Part shown: piece after piece, positions 53,160-63,047 of the stretch | Layout of the letters: each line of letters starts with the position of its first letter | Numbering within the stretch: position 1 is the stretch's first letter | NCBI RefSeq assembly: GCF_009834345.1 | Contig: NZ_CP035042.1 | Coordinates: 1,860,001 to 1,924,000 of the forward strand | Reading direction: 5' to 3' | Source: Billgrantia tianxiuensis | GTDB taxonomy: Bacteria; Pseudomonadota; Gammaproteobacteria; Pseudomonadales; Halomonadaceae | DNA length: 64,000 nucleotides | Program-made: the position numbers and the translations under genes | Notes under the pieces: generated by a model | Told to the model about the DNA's origin: nothing | Database searches by the model: none | Seen by the model: the letters and a program-made list of their open reading frames with translations, nothing else

Positions 53160-54236
53160 TCAATCCTGGCGACGTTTGGCCAGCACCGGTGCGAGCTTCT
53201 GCGCCATTCTGGTAATGGCCTCTTCGGTGGTCGGCCAGTCGATACAGGCATCGGTGACGGAGACGCCGTACTGCATCTGGCTATGATCGTCGAGGATCTT
53301 CTGGTTGCCCCAGCCGATGTGCGATTCGACCATCAGCCCCATGATCGAGCGATTGCCCTCGAGGATCTGGTTGGTGACGTTGTCCATCACCAGCGGCTGC
53401 AGCGCCGGATCCTTGTTGGAATTGGCGTGGGAACAGTCGATCATGATGTTGGGCTTGATCTCGGCCTTTTTCAGCTCCTGCTCGGCCAGTGCCACGCTGA
53501 CGCTGTCGTAGTTGGGCTTGCCGTTGCCGCCGCGCAGCACCACGTGGGCGTAGGCGTTGCCGCGGGTGCGGATGATCGCCACCTGGCCGCTCTGGTTGAT
53601 GCCGAGGAAATTGTGCGGGTGCGACACTGACTGCAGCGCGTTGATCGCCACGTCGAGGCTGCCGTCGGTACCATTCTTGAAGCCCACCGGGCTGGAGAGG
53701 CCGGAAGACATCTCGCGGTGGGTCTGGGATTCGGTGGTGCGGGCGCCGATCGCCGACCAGCTGATGCAGTCCTGCAGGTACTGCGGCGAGATCGGGTCCA
53801 GCGCCTCGGTGGCCAGCGGCAGGCCGAGCTCGGAGAGTTCGACCAGCAGCTTGCGGGCAATGTGCAGACCCTCCTCGATCTCGAACGAGCCGTTGAGATG
53901 CGGGTCGTTGATCAGTCCCTTCCAGCCGACCGTGGTGCGGGGCTTCTCGAAGTAGACGCGCATCACGATGTAGAGGCTGTCCTTTACTTCGTCGGCCAGG
54001 CGGCGCAGGCGGCGCGCGTAGTCCAGGGCCGCGTCGACGTCATGGATCGAGCAGGGGCCGATCACCACCAGCAGTCGTGGGTCGGTACCATCGAGAATGT
54101 TCTGGATCGTCCGGCGACCCTCGATCACCGTTCTCTCGGCGGTTTCGCTGAGGGGGATCTCGTTCTTGAGGGCTTCGGGGGTGATCAGTACGTCCTGGGA
54201 CAGGACGTTGAGGTTGCTGACCTGCTGATCTGACAT
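53160..54236 (-). CDS. 3-deoxy-7-phosphoheptulonate synthase (class I, AroF/G/H type)
   Basis: A 358-residue DAHP synthase, first enzyme of the shikimate pathway. LLVVIGPCSIHD, MRVYFEKPRTTVGWKGLINDP, GARTTESQTHREMSSGLS, GFKNGTDGSLDVAINA, IMIDCSHANSNKDP and MGLMVESHIGWGNQ hold the PEP, erythrose-4-phosphate and metal sites of the E. coli-type family. Which amino acid inhibits it cannot be told. ATG at 54236 with AGGTAG upstream. TATAGT on the minus strand near 54280 may be its -10 box. Confidence 0.93.
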   Translation of the reverse strand: MSDQQVSNLNVLSQDVLITPEALKNEIPLSETAERTVIEGRRTIQNILDGTDPRLLVVIGPCSIHDVDAALDYARRLRRLADEVKDSLYIVMRVYFEKPRTTVGWKGLINDPHLNGSFEIEEGLHIARKLLVELSELGLPLATEALDPISPQYLQDCISWSAIGARTTESQTHREMSSGLSSPVGFKNGTDGSLDVAINALQSVSHPHNFLGINQSGQVAIIRTRGNAYAHVVLRGGNGKPNYDSVSVALAEQELKKAEIKPNIMIDCSHANSNKDPALQPLVMDNVTNQILEGNRSIMGLMVESHIGWGNQKILDDHSQMQYGVSVTDACIDWPTTEEAITRMAQKLAPVLAKRRQD

Positions 54237-54532
54237 GTTGCTACCTGTGTCGTGATGCGTTGATGGCGAGAAGATGAACTACTATACACCCGCCGAGGGA
54301 AAAAGCGGCAATCACAACGGAACCCGACGGCCGCGGGATTGTCACAGCCCGGCGGCATGGCGGCTGGCTTGATGCGCGGCCAAGAAACAGGAACACTTGT
54401 CGGGACGGACGTAAACGTCCAGGGATTTTCAGCGGCCAACGGGCTCCAGGTTGATACCATGCATGCAGACTACCTAACGATGCTTTTACGGCTCATCCCG
54501 CTTCAGGGTACCGCCCTGCCGGGGGAGCGTGA
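54237..54532. promoter_or_regulatory. Divergent region between DAHP synthase gene and rpoE
   Basis: A 296-bp gap. Seen: a possible minus-strand -10 for the DAHP synthase gene near 54280, a palindrome gacgtaaacgtc at 54408-54419, and the rpoE ribosome site GGGGGAG at 54521-54527. A GGAAC at about 54389 recalls the -35 of sigma-E promoters, but no matching -10 (TCTGA type) follows at the right distance. No gene was seen. Confidence 0.45.
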
Positions 54533-55137
54533 ATGGGTAATCGGAAAGCGATCAACAGCTCGTGGAGCGTGCGCAGAAAGGCGATACGCGAGCCTTCGAT
54601 CTGCTGGTCAAGAAGTACCAGCACAAGATCATCGGGTTGATCGGACGCTATATACAGGACCATGCCGAAGTGCAGGACGTGGCCCAGGAGGCTTTCATCA
54701 AGGCCTATCGTGCACTCGGTAAGTTTCGCGCCGAGAGTGCCTTCTATACCTGGATGTACCGCATCGCCATCAACACGGCCAAGAACCATCTTGTCTCGAA
54801 GGGGCGGCGTCCGCCCGGCAGCGATCTCGACATCGTCGATGCCGAGATCCTCGACCATAGCGGCCGGCTCTCCGACATCGAGACACCGGAGTCGTCGCTG
54901 GCCCGGGACCAGCTCGAGGCCGCGGTATTCGAAGCGATCGAGAACCTGCCCGACGACCTGCGCACGGCCATTACCCTGCGCGAACTCGATGGGCTTTCCT
55001 ACGAGGATATCGCCAATATCATGCAGTGCCCGGTGGGCACGGTGCGGTCGCGAATCTTTCGTGCACGGGAGGCGGTGGACCAGCATATCCAACCGCTGAT
55101 GACCACGGCGCGGACTCGCGAATCGTTGACGGAGTGA
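54533..55137 (+). CDS. rpoE: Envelope-stress sigma factor RpoE/AlgU (one frameshift near start)
   Basis: An ECF sigma factor of 201 residues. Region 2 shows LLVKKYQHKIIGLIGRYIQDHAEVQDVAQEAFIKAYRALGKFR and FYTWMYRIAINTAKNHL; region 4 shows LPDDLRTAITLRELDGLSYEDIANIMQCPVGTVRSRIFRAREAVD, nearly AlgU. The only good start, ATG 54533 with GGGGGAG five bases upstream, is one frame off. Adding a base at about 54550 (GCGATC to GCGGATC) gives MGNRKADQQLVERAQKGD, matching the family. The uncorrected frame has no credible start. It heads rpoE-rseA-rseB-mucD. Confidence 0.9.
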
Positions 55138-55160
55138 AGTTTTCGGCAATGTTTTTGTTT

Positions 55161-55219
55161 CGACGCTGAACTGTCTCGCGTCGATGACGTCTGAAGCATT
55201 GACCGCTGTATGACAGCGG
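55161..55219 (+). other. Two hairpins in the rpoE-rseA gap
   Basis: The 181-bp gap between rpoE and rseA contains cgacgc...gcgtcg (55161-55166 and 55178-55183) and ccgctgt-atg-acagcgg (55203-55209 and 55213-55219). Neither has a T-run after it. They could act on mRNA stability or attenuation between sigma and anti-sigma factor. Confidence 0.4.
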
Positions 55220-55318
55220 CAATCCATGGGCTGTCGGCATTCTGGTTGGGTGCGGTCGGGAATGCCGGGAATCATTGATAGCGAGGCAGGGTGCCTTGCC
55301 AATGTGGGGGTGTTAGGA

Positions 55319-56028
55319 ATGAGTCAGAATGCACGGGAATCGCTTTCTGCCCTGATGGACAACGAAGGTGATGATCTCGAGCTGCGCCGGGTGCTGAAAA
55401 CGCTCGAGAGCGAGCCGGATGCAGCAGAGGCATGGCGGCGCTACCATCTGATGCGCAGCCTGCTGAGGCGGGATCATGACATCGATGTCAGCACGGATCT
55501 TTCGGCAGGCATCATGGCCCGTCTGGACGCCGAGCCTGCACCGGCGATCGAGGAGCCTCGTCTCGCACCGCGTCGCTCTTCCTACTCTCTGAGCCGTAGC
55601 GCGGGGATTGCCGCCGCTGTCACCCTGATGGTGATCACCGGGGTACAGTTCTACCAAGGCAGCGATTTCACCAGCACCGGGGGAGACGCCCAATTGGCCG
55701 ACGGCGAGGCGCGTTCCTCCTCGGCTCAGCCACAGCGCAGCCTGGCTGCTCAGGCTGGCGGTGGTAGCCAGGCCGTACCCGTCGGTATGCCGCTGTTCTC
55801 TCCGGCTTCCTCAGGCGCGCAGTCCGGCCTGATGCCGGTAGGTGCCGGTCTCGACTCCCCCTTGTTCATGACGCCCAACCCCGTCAATCGCAGCGCAACG
55901 ACCAGGAGCAGGCGCGCTTGCTGCAGTCCTATCTCGACCGGCATGCCGAAGGGGCCACCTACGGTAGTGGCGATGTCTGGATGCCTTTGCTACGGGCTTC
56001 GGGTAACGAGACACTGGGGCAGCGCTGA
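55319..56028 (+). CDS. rseA: Anti-sigma-E factor RseA/MucA (one frameshift)
   Basis: A single-pass membrane protein that holds sigma-E at the membrane until proteolysed under envelope stress. The N-terminal sigma-binding domain is SQNARESLSALMDNEGDDLELRRVL with AWRRYHLMRSLLR. One membrane segment is at about residue 97-115 (GIAAAVTLMVITGV). In the periplasmic part the frame shifts at 55891: NPVNR should continue QRNDQEQARLLQSYLDRHAEGATYG, read one base over, and end at TGA 56026-56028. One missing C explains it; the corrected protein has 236 residues. Its stop overlaps the rseB start (ATGA-like). Confidence 0.88.
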
Positions 56029-56993
56029 TGGTGGGCAGGCGTATCGCAAGGCGCCTGGCCTTCCTCAGCAGCGCCGCGCTGCTGTTCCCTCTCTCTTCCG
56101 CCATTGCCGAAACGCAGGCTGAGCCGTCGCAGGCCGAACGGTTCGACTGCCGGCAACTGGCTGAGTGGGAGCAGCCTGGCTCGCCGCTGGAATGGTTCGA
56201 GCGCAGCCTGTGGGCCAGTCATTGTCATACTTTTCAGGCGCGTGCGGTACGCATCGGCATCGATGGCGTGCGTACCCTGGCGCTCTCGCGGGATATCCAG
56301 GACGGCATCGAGCGGGAGGTGGCGCGTTTCCTCGATGGTCCGTCGGTGTTCTTCGAGCGGCGTGGGCTCATCGGTCGCATGACATGGTCGAGCGACGACG
56401 AGGAAGTGCCGGCTTCTCCGGCCGGTATCGCCCGGCATATCGAGCAGTACTATCGGCTCGGCATGGGCAGCGACGAACGCATCGCCAACCGTAGCGCAGT
56501 GCGCCTGGATATCGAGCCGCTCGATGGCATGCGTTTCGGCCAGCGTCTCTGGCTCGACTCGCAGACGGCCTTGCCGTTGAAGCGCGAGCTGATCGACGAC
56601 CGCGGTCGTGTGGTCGAGACTTTCCAGCTGACCGAGCTGCAGCCGCCTGAACTGCATAGCGGCGGGGTGGTGCTGGATGCCCAGAGGCCGCCGCCGGAGC
56701 ATCCGTGGCGCCCCGGGTGGCTGCCGGAGGGCTTCATCGACCAGCCGATCGATACCCATGATGAACAGCACGGCCGGGCGATAGGGCATCGCCTCTACAG
56801 CGATGGCCTATCGACGCTCAGCCTGTTCGTCGAGCCCATAGAGGAGGGACAGGAACGCCTGATTCCCGGGCTGCATCGGTTGGGCATCTCGCTTGCCGTG
56901 GTGCGCCATGTGGTGGCGAACGAGCACCCCATGCAAGTGGTGGTCATGGGGGAGCTGCCTCCCGGGTACTGGTACAGGTGGCGGAAAACCTGA
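56028..56993 (+). CDS. rseB: Periplasmic sigma-E regulator RseB/MucB
   Basis: A 321-residue exported protein. The signal peptide ends SSAIAETQ. It binds the periplasmic part of RseA and protects it from cleavage. Typical MucB/RseB segments are FEGxx-like YHTFQ replacement (here SHCHTFQARAVRI), QYYRLGMGSDERIANRSAVRLDIEP, DGMRFGQRLWLDSQTALPLKREL and the C-terminal RLYSDGLSTLSLFVEP. The ATG at 56028 shares its A with the rseA stop, so translation is coupled. Confidence 0.87.
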   Translation: MVGRRIARRLAFLSSAALLFPLSSAIAETQAEPSQAERFDCRQLAEWEQPGSPLEWFERSLWASHCHTFQARAVRIGIDGVRTLALSRDIQDGIEREVARFLDGPSVFFERRGLIGRMTWSSDDEEVPASPAGIARHIEQYYRLGMGSDERIANRSAVRLDIEPLDGMRFGQRLWLDSQTALPLKRELIDDRGRVVETFQLTELQPPELHSGGVVLDAQRPPPEHPWRPGWLPEGFIDQPIDTHDEQHGRAIGHRLYSDGLSTLSLFVEPIEEGQERLIPGLHRLGISLAVVRHVVANEHPMQVVVMGELPPGYWYRWRKT

Positions 56994-57059
56994 CGTGGCG
57001 CGAAGCGCCTTCCCGGGAATGAATGCCACCAGGCGACGAAGCGGCAAAAACAGTAAGGC

Positions 57060-57116
57060 AAGGGTTTGAAACACAAGGGTTTGAAACGCGATCTTTTAAA
57101 CGAAAGGGTTTGAAAC
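57060..57116 (+). repeat. Three copies of a 13-bp direct repeat between rseB and mucD
   Basis: AAGGGTTTGAAAC occurs exactly at 57060-57072, 57075-57087 and 57104-57116. A degenerate copy (gatcttttaaac) lies between the second and third, so the unit spacing is about 14-15 bp. The last copy ends 31 bp before the mucD start. Confidence 0.8.
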
Positions 57117-57147
57117 CTGGTGCAAGCAAGCTGATGCAGGAGCTTAT

Positions 57148-58575
57148 ATGAAGTCATTGACGCGACAATTCTTTCTCGGGGCGCTGATGCTGGCAGTGCT
57201 GATGTCGTGGCAGTCTGTCTTCGCCCGTGACTTGCCCGATTTCACCGAGCTGGTCGAGCAGGCGGCCCCCGGGGTAGTCAATATTTCCACCACACGGGCC
57301 ATTCCGAACCGTCCTCAGCCTTTTGAAGGCTTCGGTGGCCAGGAAATTCCCGATATTTTCCGGCACTTCTTCGGCGATCGCTTCCCGGCCCCGCCGGGCG
57401 GGGGCGGAGGTCCGGGGCGCGGTGGCGAGCGGCAGTCGCTGGGGTCTGGGTTCATCATCAGCGAGAACGGCTACATCCTGACCAATGCCCATGTGGTCGA
57501 AGGAGCCGACGAGATCCTCGTGCGTCTCAACGATCGCCGCGAGCTCGAGGCCGAACTGGTGGGCGCCGATACCCAGACCGACGTGGCTCTGCTCAAAGTG
57601 GATGCCTCGGATCTGCCGACGCTGAATATGGGCGATTCCGATGAGCTGCGCGTAGGAGAGTGGGTAGCCGCTATCGGCTCGCCGTTCGGCTTCGATCATT
57701 CGGTGACCGCCGGTATCGTCAGTGCCATCAATCGCACGCTGCCGCGTGACGCCTACGTGCCTTTCATCCAGACCGACGTGGCCATCAACCCCGGTAATTC
57801 GGGAGGCCCACTGTTCAACCTCGACGGCGAAGTGGTCGGCATCAACTCGCAAATCTTCACCCGTAGCGGCGGTTTCATGGGCTTGTCGTTCGCAATTCCC
57901 ATCAACGTGGCCATGGACGTGGCCAACCAATTGCGCGAGGACGGCCGCGTCCGTCGTGGTTGGCTTGGCGTGATGATTCAGCCGGTATCCCGCGATCTGG
58001 CCGAGTCGTTCGGCATGGATAGCGCCAGCGGTGCCCTGATCGCCGATCTCGACCCTGAAGGGCCCGCCGCCCAGGCCGGCTTGCAGGCAGGCGATATCGT
58101 GCTCGAGGTCGATGGCGAAGAGGTCGAACGCTCACGCAATCTGCCTCGCCTAATCGGCAGGGTCGCGCCGGGCAACGAGGCTGAGCTGACCATCATGCGC
58201 GATGGCGAGCGCCAGGACGTCACGGTGACCATCGGCGACTGGCCCGACAGCGAGCAGATGGCGCAGGCGCGCCCCGGCGATTCCGACGCCCAGGCGCGTC
58301 TGGGACTCGCCATCGCCGAACTCGACGATGCCGAGCGCCAGCGCCTGGGCATCGACAGCGGCGTGCTGGTGCGTGATGTCGAACCCGGCGGTGCGGCCAA
58401 TAATGCCGGTATCATGCCGGGCGACGTGATCGTCAGCATCGATCATCATGCAGTCGAGAACGCCGCCCAGCTGCGTGAGCTGGCTCAGGCGCTGCCCACC
58501 GATCGCGCCGTGCCCGTGCGCCTCTATCGTGACGGCCGTTCGCTGTTCGTAGCACTGAGGCTCGGTCGCGGCTGA
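57148..58575 (+). CDS. mucD: Periplasmic serine protease/chaperone MucD (DegP/HtrA family)
   Basis: A 475-residue HtrA protease. The signal peptide ends VFARD; the trypsin-like domain has His115 (TNAHVV), Asp145 (QTDVALLK) and Ser218 (NPGNSGGPLF). A glycine-rich loop (84-92) precedes the protease core. Two PDZ domains follow, RRGWLGVMIQPV to about residue 370 and the C-terminal GVLVRDVEPGGAANNAGIMPGDVI. It clears misfolded envelope proteins and restrains the sigma-E response. It lies 154 bp after rseB, behind the 13-bp repeats, and is followed by a strong terminator. Confidence 0.94.
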   Translation: MKSLTRQFFLGALMLAVLMSWQSVFARDLPDFTELVEQAAPGVVNISTTRAIPNRPQPFEGFGGQEIPDIFRHFFGDRFPAPPGGGGGPGRGGERQSLGSGFIISENGYILTNAHVVEGADEILVRLNDRRELEAELVGADTQTDVALLKVDASDLPTLNMGDSDELRVGEWVAAIGSPFGFDHSVTAGIVSAINRTLPRDAYVPFIQTDVAINPGNSGGPLFNLDGEVVGINSQIFTRSGGFMGLSFAIPINVAMDVANQLREDGRVRRGWLGVMIQPVSRDLAESFGMDSASGALIADLDPEGPAAQAGLQAGDIVLEVDGEEVERSRNLPRLIGRVAPGNEAELTIMRDGERQDVTVTIGDWPDSEQMAQARPGDSDAQARLGLAIAELDDAERQRLGIDSGVLVRDVEPGGAANNAGIMPGDVIVSIDHHAVENAAQLRELAQALPTDRAVPVRLYRDGRSLFVALRLGRG

Positions 58576-58599
58576 TTCTTCGCTGGGAATCGAGTCACG

Positions 58600-58634
58600 G
58601 GCACCTCCTGGCATGCCAGGAGGTGCCTTCGTTT
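58600..58634 (+). terminator. Rho-independent terminator after mucD
   Basis: An 11-bp perfect stem (ggcacctcctg / caggaggtgcc, 58600-58610 and 58617-58627), loop gcatgc, then TTCGTTTT. Confidence 0.9.
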
Positions 58635-58770
58635 TGGTGGCTCATGGATGGCTGTGCTGTCCAACCCTTGGCCATGCCGGTACAATACCGGCCATCGAAT
58701 TCATATGACGTGAACGGGCGCCGATGACTCCGCCGCTGCCGCGCTCGTGTCGAACACCGGACTGGGCTAG

Positions 58771-60588
58771 ATGAGCAACGAAGCAAGCAACGAAAAACTG
58801 AAGCACATTCGGAATTTCTCGATCATTGCCCATATCGATCACGGCAAGTCGACCCTGGCAGATCGTCTGATCCAGAGCTGCGGTGGCCTGACCGAGCGCG
58901 AACTCAAGGAACAGGTGCTCGATTCGATGGATCTCGAGCGCGAGCGCGGCATCACCATCAAGGCCCAGTCCGTCACGCTGGATTACCACGCCCAGGACGG
59001 CAACACCTACCAGCTCAACTTCATCGACACCCCGGGGCACGTTGATTTCTCCTACGAGGTGTCGCGTTCGCTCTACGCCTGCGAGGGCGCGCTGCTGGTG
59101 GTGGACGCCGCCCAGGGTGTCGAGGCCCAATCGGTGGCCAACTGCTATACCGCCATCGAGCAGGGGCTCGAGGTCCTGCCGGTGCTCAACAAGATGGATC
59201 TGCCCCAGGCCGATCCCGACAAGGTGGCCCACGAGATCGAGGAGATCATCGGCCTGGACGCCACCGATGCCTGCCAGGTGTCGGCCAAGAGCGGGCTCGG
59301 CATCGATGCGCTGCTCGAACGCCTGGTGCGCGACATTCCACCTCCGAAGGGCGATCCCGACGCGCCGCTGCAGGCGCTGATCATCGACTCCTGGTTCGAC
59401 AACTACCTCGGTGTGGTGTCGCTGGTGCGCATTTTCGATGGCACCCTGAAGAAAGGCGAGAAGATTCGCATCAAGTCCACCGGTCGCGACTGGCAGGCCA
59501 ACGAGGTGGGTATCTTCACGCCCCTGCGCAAGGAAACCAACATCCTGCGTGCCGGCGAGGTGGGTTTCGTGGTGGCCGGCATCAAGGACATCCACGGTGC
59601 GCCGGTGGGTGACACCATCACCCATGCCAAGACACCGGACGTCGAGCGGCTGCCCGGCTTCCAGAAGGTCAAGCCGCAGGTCTACGCCGGTATGTTCCCG
59701 GTCAGCGCCGACGACTACGAGGACTTCCGCGACGCGCTGGAGAAGCTGGCGCTCAACGACGCTTCGCTGGAGTACGAGCCCGAGAACTCCGACGCCCTGG
59801 GCTTCGGTTTCCGGGTCGGCTTCCTCGGTACGCTGCACATGGAGATCATCCAGGAACGGCTCGAGCGCGAGTACGACCTGGACCTGCTCACCACGGCGCC
59901 GACCGTGGTCTACGAACTGGCGATGAAGAACGGCGACGTCAGGTACGTCTCCAACCCCTCCAAGCTGCCCGATATGGCCGACGTGGATGAGATGCGCGAG
60001 CCGATCGTGCGTGCCAGTATCCTGGTGCCGCAGGAGTTCGTCGGCAACGTCATCGCCGAATGCGAGAACCGCCGAGGTACCCAGAAGGACATGCAGTTCC
60101 TTGGCAGCCAGATCCAGCTCACCTACGAGCTGCCCATGTCCGAAGTGGTGATGGACTTCTTCGACCGCCTCAAGTCGATTTCCAAGGGTTATGCCTCGCT
60201 GGACTACAACTTCGAGCGCTTCGAGGCGGCCAGGCTGGTGCGTCTGGACGTGCTGATCAACGGCGACCGGGTCGATGCGCTGGCGGTGATCATCCACCGT
60301 GACCATGCGCACTCGCGTGGTCGGGTGCTGGTGGAGAAGATGAAGGAGCTGATCCCGCGTCAGATGTTCGACGTGGCGATCCAGGCCGCCATCGGTGGAC
60401 AGGTGGTGGCGCGCTCCACCGTCAAGGCGCTGCGCAAGAACGTGACGGCCAAATGTTATGGCGGCGATGTGACGCGCAAGAAGAAACTGCTCGAGAAACA
60501 GAAGGCAGGCAAGAAGCGCATGAAACAGGTCGGTCGGGTAGAGATTCCCCAGGACGCTTTCCTGGCCGTACTCAAGGTGAACGACTAG
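58771..60588 (+). CDS. lepA: Elongation factor 4 (LepA)
   Basis: A 605-residue translational GTPase that acts on stalled or mistranslocated ribosomes. GTP-binding motifs: AHIDHGKST (G1), [10 protein letters not shown] (G2), DTPGHVDFS (G3), [10 protein letters not shown] (G4) and SAKSGLG (G5). The LepA-specific C-terminal domain ends [42 protein letters not shown] in several short conserved blocks. It is the start of the lepA-lepB-rnc-era-recO-pdxJ order. A small inverted repeat with TACAAT (58674-58690) lies upstream and may be part of its promoter. Confidence 0.97.
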   Translation: MSNEASNEKLKHIRNFSIIAHIDHGKSTLADRLIQSCGGLTERELKEQVLDSMDLERERGITIKAQSVTLDYHAQDGNTYQLNFIDTPGHVDFSYEVSRSLYACEGALLVVDAAQGVEAQSVANCYTAIEQGLEVLPVLNKMDLPQADPDKVAHEIEEIIGLDATDACQVSAKSGLGIDALLERLVRDIPPPKGDPDAPLQALIIDSWFDNYLGVVSLVRIFDGTLKKGEKIRIKSTGRDWQANEVGIFTPLRKETNILRAGEVGFVVAGIKDIHGAPVGDTITHAKTPDVERLPGFQKVKPQVYAGMFPVSADDYEDFRDALEKLALNDASLEYEPENSDALGFGFRVGFLGTLHMEIIQERLEREYDLDLLTTAPTVVYELAMKNGDVRYVSNPSKLPDMADVDEMREPIVRASILVPQEFVGNVIAECENRRGTQKDMQFLGSQIQLTYELPMSEVVMDFFDRLKSISKGYASLDYNFERFEAARLVRLDVLINGDRVDALAVIIHRDHAHSRGRVLVEKMKELIPRQMFDVAIQAAIGGQVVARSTVKALRKNVTAKCYGGDVTRKKKLLEKQKAGKKRMKQVGRVEIPQDAFLAVLKVND

Positions 60589-60601
60589 GACCGGCGATAT
60601 T

Positions 60602-61405
60602 ATGGATTTCTCACTTCTGCTGGTGGTGGCCGTGGCCATCACGGGGCTGATCTGGCTGCTCGATCTGGTCTGGTGGCGCCCGGCGCGTCAACAGCGTCTG
60701 GCCGCCGTCGAGGCGGGTACCACCGAGGGGCTCGACCAGACCGCCCGCGAGCGCGCCATGAAGGAGCCTTGGCCGGTCGACTATGCGCGCTCCTTCTTTC
60801 CGGTGTTGCTGGTGGTGCTGCTGCTGAGAAGCTTTCTGGTGGAGCCGTTCCAGATACCTTCCGGTTCCATGCGCCCGACCCTGGAAGTGGGCGACTTCAT
60901 CCTGGTCAACAAGTATGCCTACGGCTTGCGCCTGCCGGTGACGCACACCCGCATCGTCGAGGTGGGCGAGCCGCAGCGTGGCGATGTCATGGTGTTCCGC
61001 TTTCCCAGCGAACCCTCGGTGAATTTCATCAAGCGTGTGGTGGGCTTGCCGGGCGATACCGTGCGCTACGAGGACAAGCAACTGTTCGTCAATGGCGAGC
61101 CGGTGCCCAAGCGCCTGCTGGACGAAGCGCCTGTCTCGGCGCCTGGCGAATGGCTGCTGGAAGAGCGGCTGGGCGAGGTCAGCCATCATATCTACAATAA
61201 TCCACGTGACCCGGGGCCCCGCGTGCGTGAAATCGTCGTGCCCGACGGACACTACTTCACCATGGGTGACAACCGCGACCACTCCAACGACAGCCGCTAC
61301 TGGGGCTTCGTGCCCGAGGAGAACGTCGTCGGGCGGGCGTTTGCCGTGTGGATGCACTGGGATGGTGGTCTGCCGAGCTTCACCCAGGTTCGCCGTATCC
61401 ATTGA
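60602..61405 (+). CDS. lepB: Signal peptidase I
   Basis: A 267-residue inner-membrane protease that removes Sec and Tat signal peptides. Two N-terminal membrane segments (about 5-23 and 64-80) precede the catalytic domain. Ser89 in IPSGSMRPTL and Lys144 in FIKRVVGLPGD form the Ser-Lys dyad; GDNRDHSNDSRYWG is the conserved box E. It starts 13 bp after lepA and is followed by rnc, the standard order. Confidence 0.95.
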   Translation: MDFSLLLVVAVAITGLIWLLDLVWWRPARQQRLAAVEAGTTEGLDQTARERAMKEPWPVDYARSFFPVLLVVLLLRSFLVEPFQIPSGSMRPTLEVGDFILVNKYAYGLRLPVTHTRIVEVGEPQRGDVMVFRFPSEPSVNFIKRVVGLPGDTVRYEDKQLFVNGEPVPKRLLDEAPVSAPGEWLLEERLGEVSHHIYNNPRDPGPRVREIVVPDGHYFTMGDNRDHSNDSRYWGFVPEENVVGRAFAVWMHWDGGLPSFTQVRRIH

Positions 61406-61429
61406 TGGATCAGAAATAACAGGAATTTC

Positions 61430-62122
61430 GTGAGCAAATCCCTTTCCGCCTTCAGCCGACGTATCGGTCATACCTTCCGCGACATCGCCTTGCTGGAACT
61501 GGCCATGACCCATCGCAGCTTCGGGGGCCAGAACAACGAACGGTTGGAGTTCCTCGGTGACTCCATCGTCAATTTCGTCATCGCAGAGGCGCTCTACGCG
61601 CGTTTTCCTCAGGCCCGTGAAGGGCAGCTGTCGCGGCTTCGTGCCCGCCTGGTGCGTGGCCAGACCTTGGCCGAGCTGGCCCGTGAGATGTCCTTCGGTG
61701 AATGCTTGCGCCTGGGCTCCGGCGAGATGAAGAGCGGCGGGCATCGGCGCGATTCGATCCTGGCCGATGCGGTCGAAGCCGTGCTGGGCGCGATCTACCT
61801 CGATGCCGGCATGGACGTGGCGCGTGCCCGTGTGCTGGCCTGGTACGCCGAGCGTCTGGAATCGATCGACCTGCAGGATACCCAGAAGGACCCCAAGACA
61901 CGGTTGCAGGAGTTCCTGCAGTCGCGTCAGTCGCCGCTGCCGCGCTACGAGGTGGTGTCGGTGGAGGGCGAGGCTCACGACCAGACCTTCACCGTGGAGT
62001 GCCACGTCGAGCTGCTCGACTCGCACACCTTGGGCACCGGCTCCAGCCGTCGCCATGCCGAGCAGCAAGCCGCCGAACTCGCCTTGCTTCAGCTCGAAAA
62101 CCAGAAGGGGGCCAGATCATGA
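61430..62122 (+). CDS. rnc: Ribonuclease III
   Basis: A 230-residue double-strand-specific RNase that processes rRNA and mRNA. The catalytic signature is [12 protein letters not shown], with later acidic residues in [16 protein letters not shown]. The dsRNA-binding domain spans about 157-226 ([29 protein letters not shown]). Start is GTG at 61430 with AGGA upstream. The stop overlaps the era start (ATGA). Confidence 0.95.
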   Translation: MSKSLSAFSRRIGHTFRDIALLELAMTHRSFGGQNNERLEFLGDSIVNFVIAEALYARFPQAREGQLSRLRARLVRGQTLAELAREMSFGECLRLGSGEMKSGGHRRDSILADAVEAVLGAIYLDAGMDVARARVLAWYAERLESIDLQDTQKDPKTRLQEFLQSRQSPLPRYEVVSVEGEAHDQTFTVECHVELLDSHTLGTGSSRRHAEQQAAELALLQLENQKGARS

Positions 62123-63018
62123 GCGAGACCTGTGGCTTCGTGGCCATCGTCGGCCGTCCCAATGTCGGCAAGTCGACCCTGATGAACCGCATTCTCGGGC
62201 AGAAGATCTCGATCACCTCGCGGCGGCCCCAGACTACCCGACACCAGGTCATGGGCATCAAGACCGAGGGGGAGGCACAGTTCATCTACGTCGACACCCC
62301 GGGCATCCATATCCTCGGGCGTGACCGCAACAAGGCGATCAACCGCTTCATGAACCAGGCGGCCACCCAAGCCCTGCGCGACGTAAACTGCGTGGTATTC
62401 ATCATCGACCGCACGCGCTGGACCGACGAGGACCAGGTGGTACTCTCGCGCCTGGAGCACGTCGAGGCGCCGGTGATTCTCGCCGTCAACAAGGTCGACA
62501 GGCTCGAGGACAAGAGCACGCTGCTGCCCTGGCTCGCCGAGGTGGGGGCGCGGCGCGAGTTCGCCGCCATCATCCCCATTTCCGCCAAGCACGGCACCAA
62601 CGTGCCCGAGCTCGAGGCGGAGGTGGCCAAGCACCTGCCCGAGAGCATTCATTACTTCCCCGACGACCAGATCACCGACAAGAGCCAGCGCTTCCTTGCG
62701 GCGGAACTGGTGCGCGAGAAGATCATGCGCCAGCTCGGCGACGAACTGCCCTACCAGGTCACGGTAGAGATCGAGGAGTTTCGCGACGAGGGCAAGGTGA
62801 TTCACATTAGTGCCCTGATCCTGGTGGAGCGTCCCGGACAGAAGAAGATTCTCATCGGCGACAAGGGCGAACGAATCAAGAACATTGGCCGCGAGGCACG
62901 GCTCGACATGGAACGCGCGCTGGACGCCAAGGTCATGCTCAACCTGTGGGTCAAGGTGAAGCGTGGCTGGTCGGACGATGAGAGAGCCCTGAAGAGTCTG
63001 GGCTACGACCTTGACTGA
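62119..63018 (+). CDS. era: GTPase Era
   Basis: A 299-residue essential GTPase for 16S rRNA maturation and 30S assembly. GTPase motifs: [26 protein letters not shown] and SAKHGTNV. The C-terminal KH domain shows [26 protein letters not shown]. The ATG at 62119 overlaps the rnc stop; the much longer open frame upstream is only the shadow of rnc. Confidence 0.96.
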   Translation: MSETCGFVAIVGRPNVGKSTLMNRILGQKISITSRRPQTTRHQVMGIKTEGEAQFIYVDTPGIHILGRDRNKAINRFMNQAATQALRDVNCVVFIIDRTRWTDEDQVVLSRLEHVEAPVILAVNKVDRLEDKSTLLPWLAEVGARREFAAIIPISAKHGTNVPELEAEVAKHLPESIHYFPDDQITDKSQRFLAAELVREKIMRQLGDELPYQVTVEIEEFRDEGKVIHISALILVERPGQKKILIGDKGERIKNIGREARLDMERALDAKVMLNLWVKVKRGWSDDERALKSLGYDLD

Positions 63019-63047
63019 ACTCGCCCCTAACTGGCAAGCGCCCGATC

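Noticed and set aside
57060..57116. Possible mini CRISPR array
   Set aside because: The 13-bp units are too short, the spacers are 2-16 bp and no cas genes are near.
58642..60642. 666-residue minus-strand open frame opposite lepA
   Set aside because: Antisense shadow of lepA, a common artefact in high-GC genomes.
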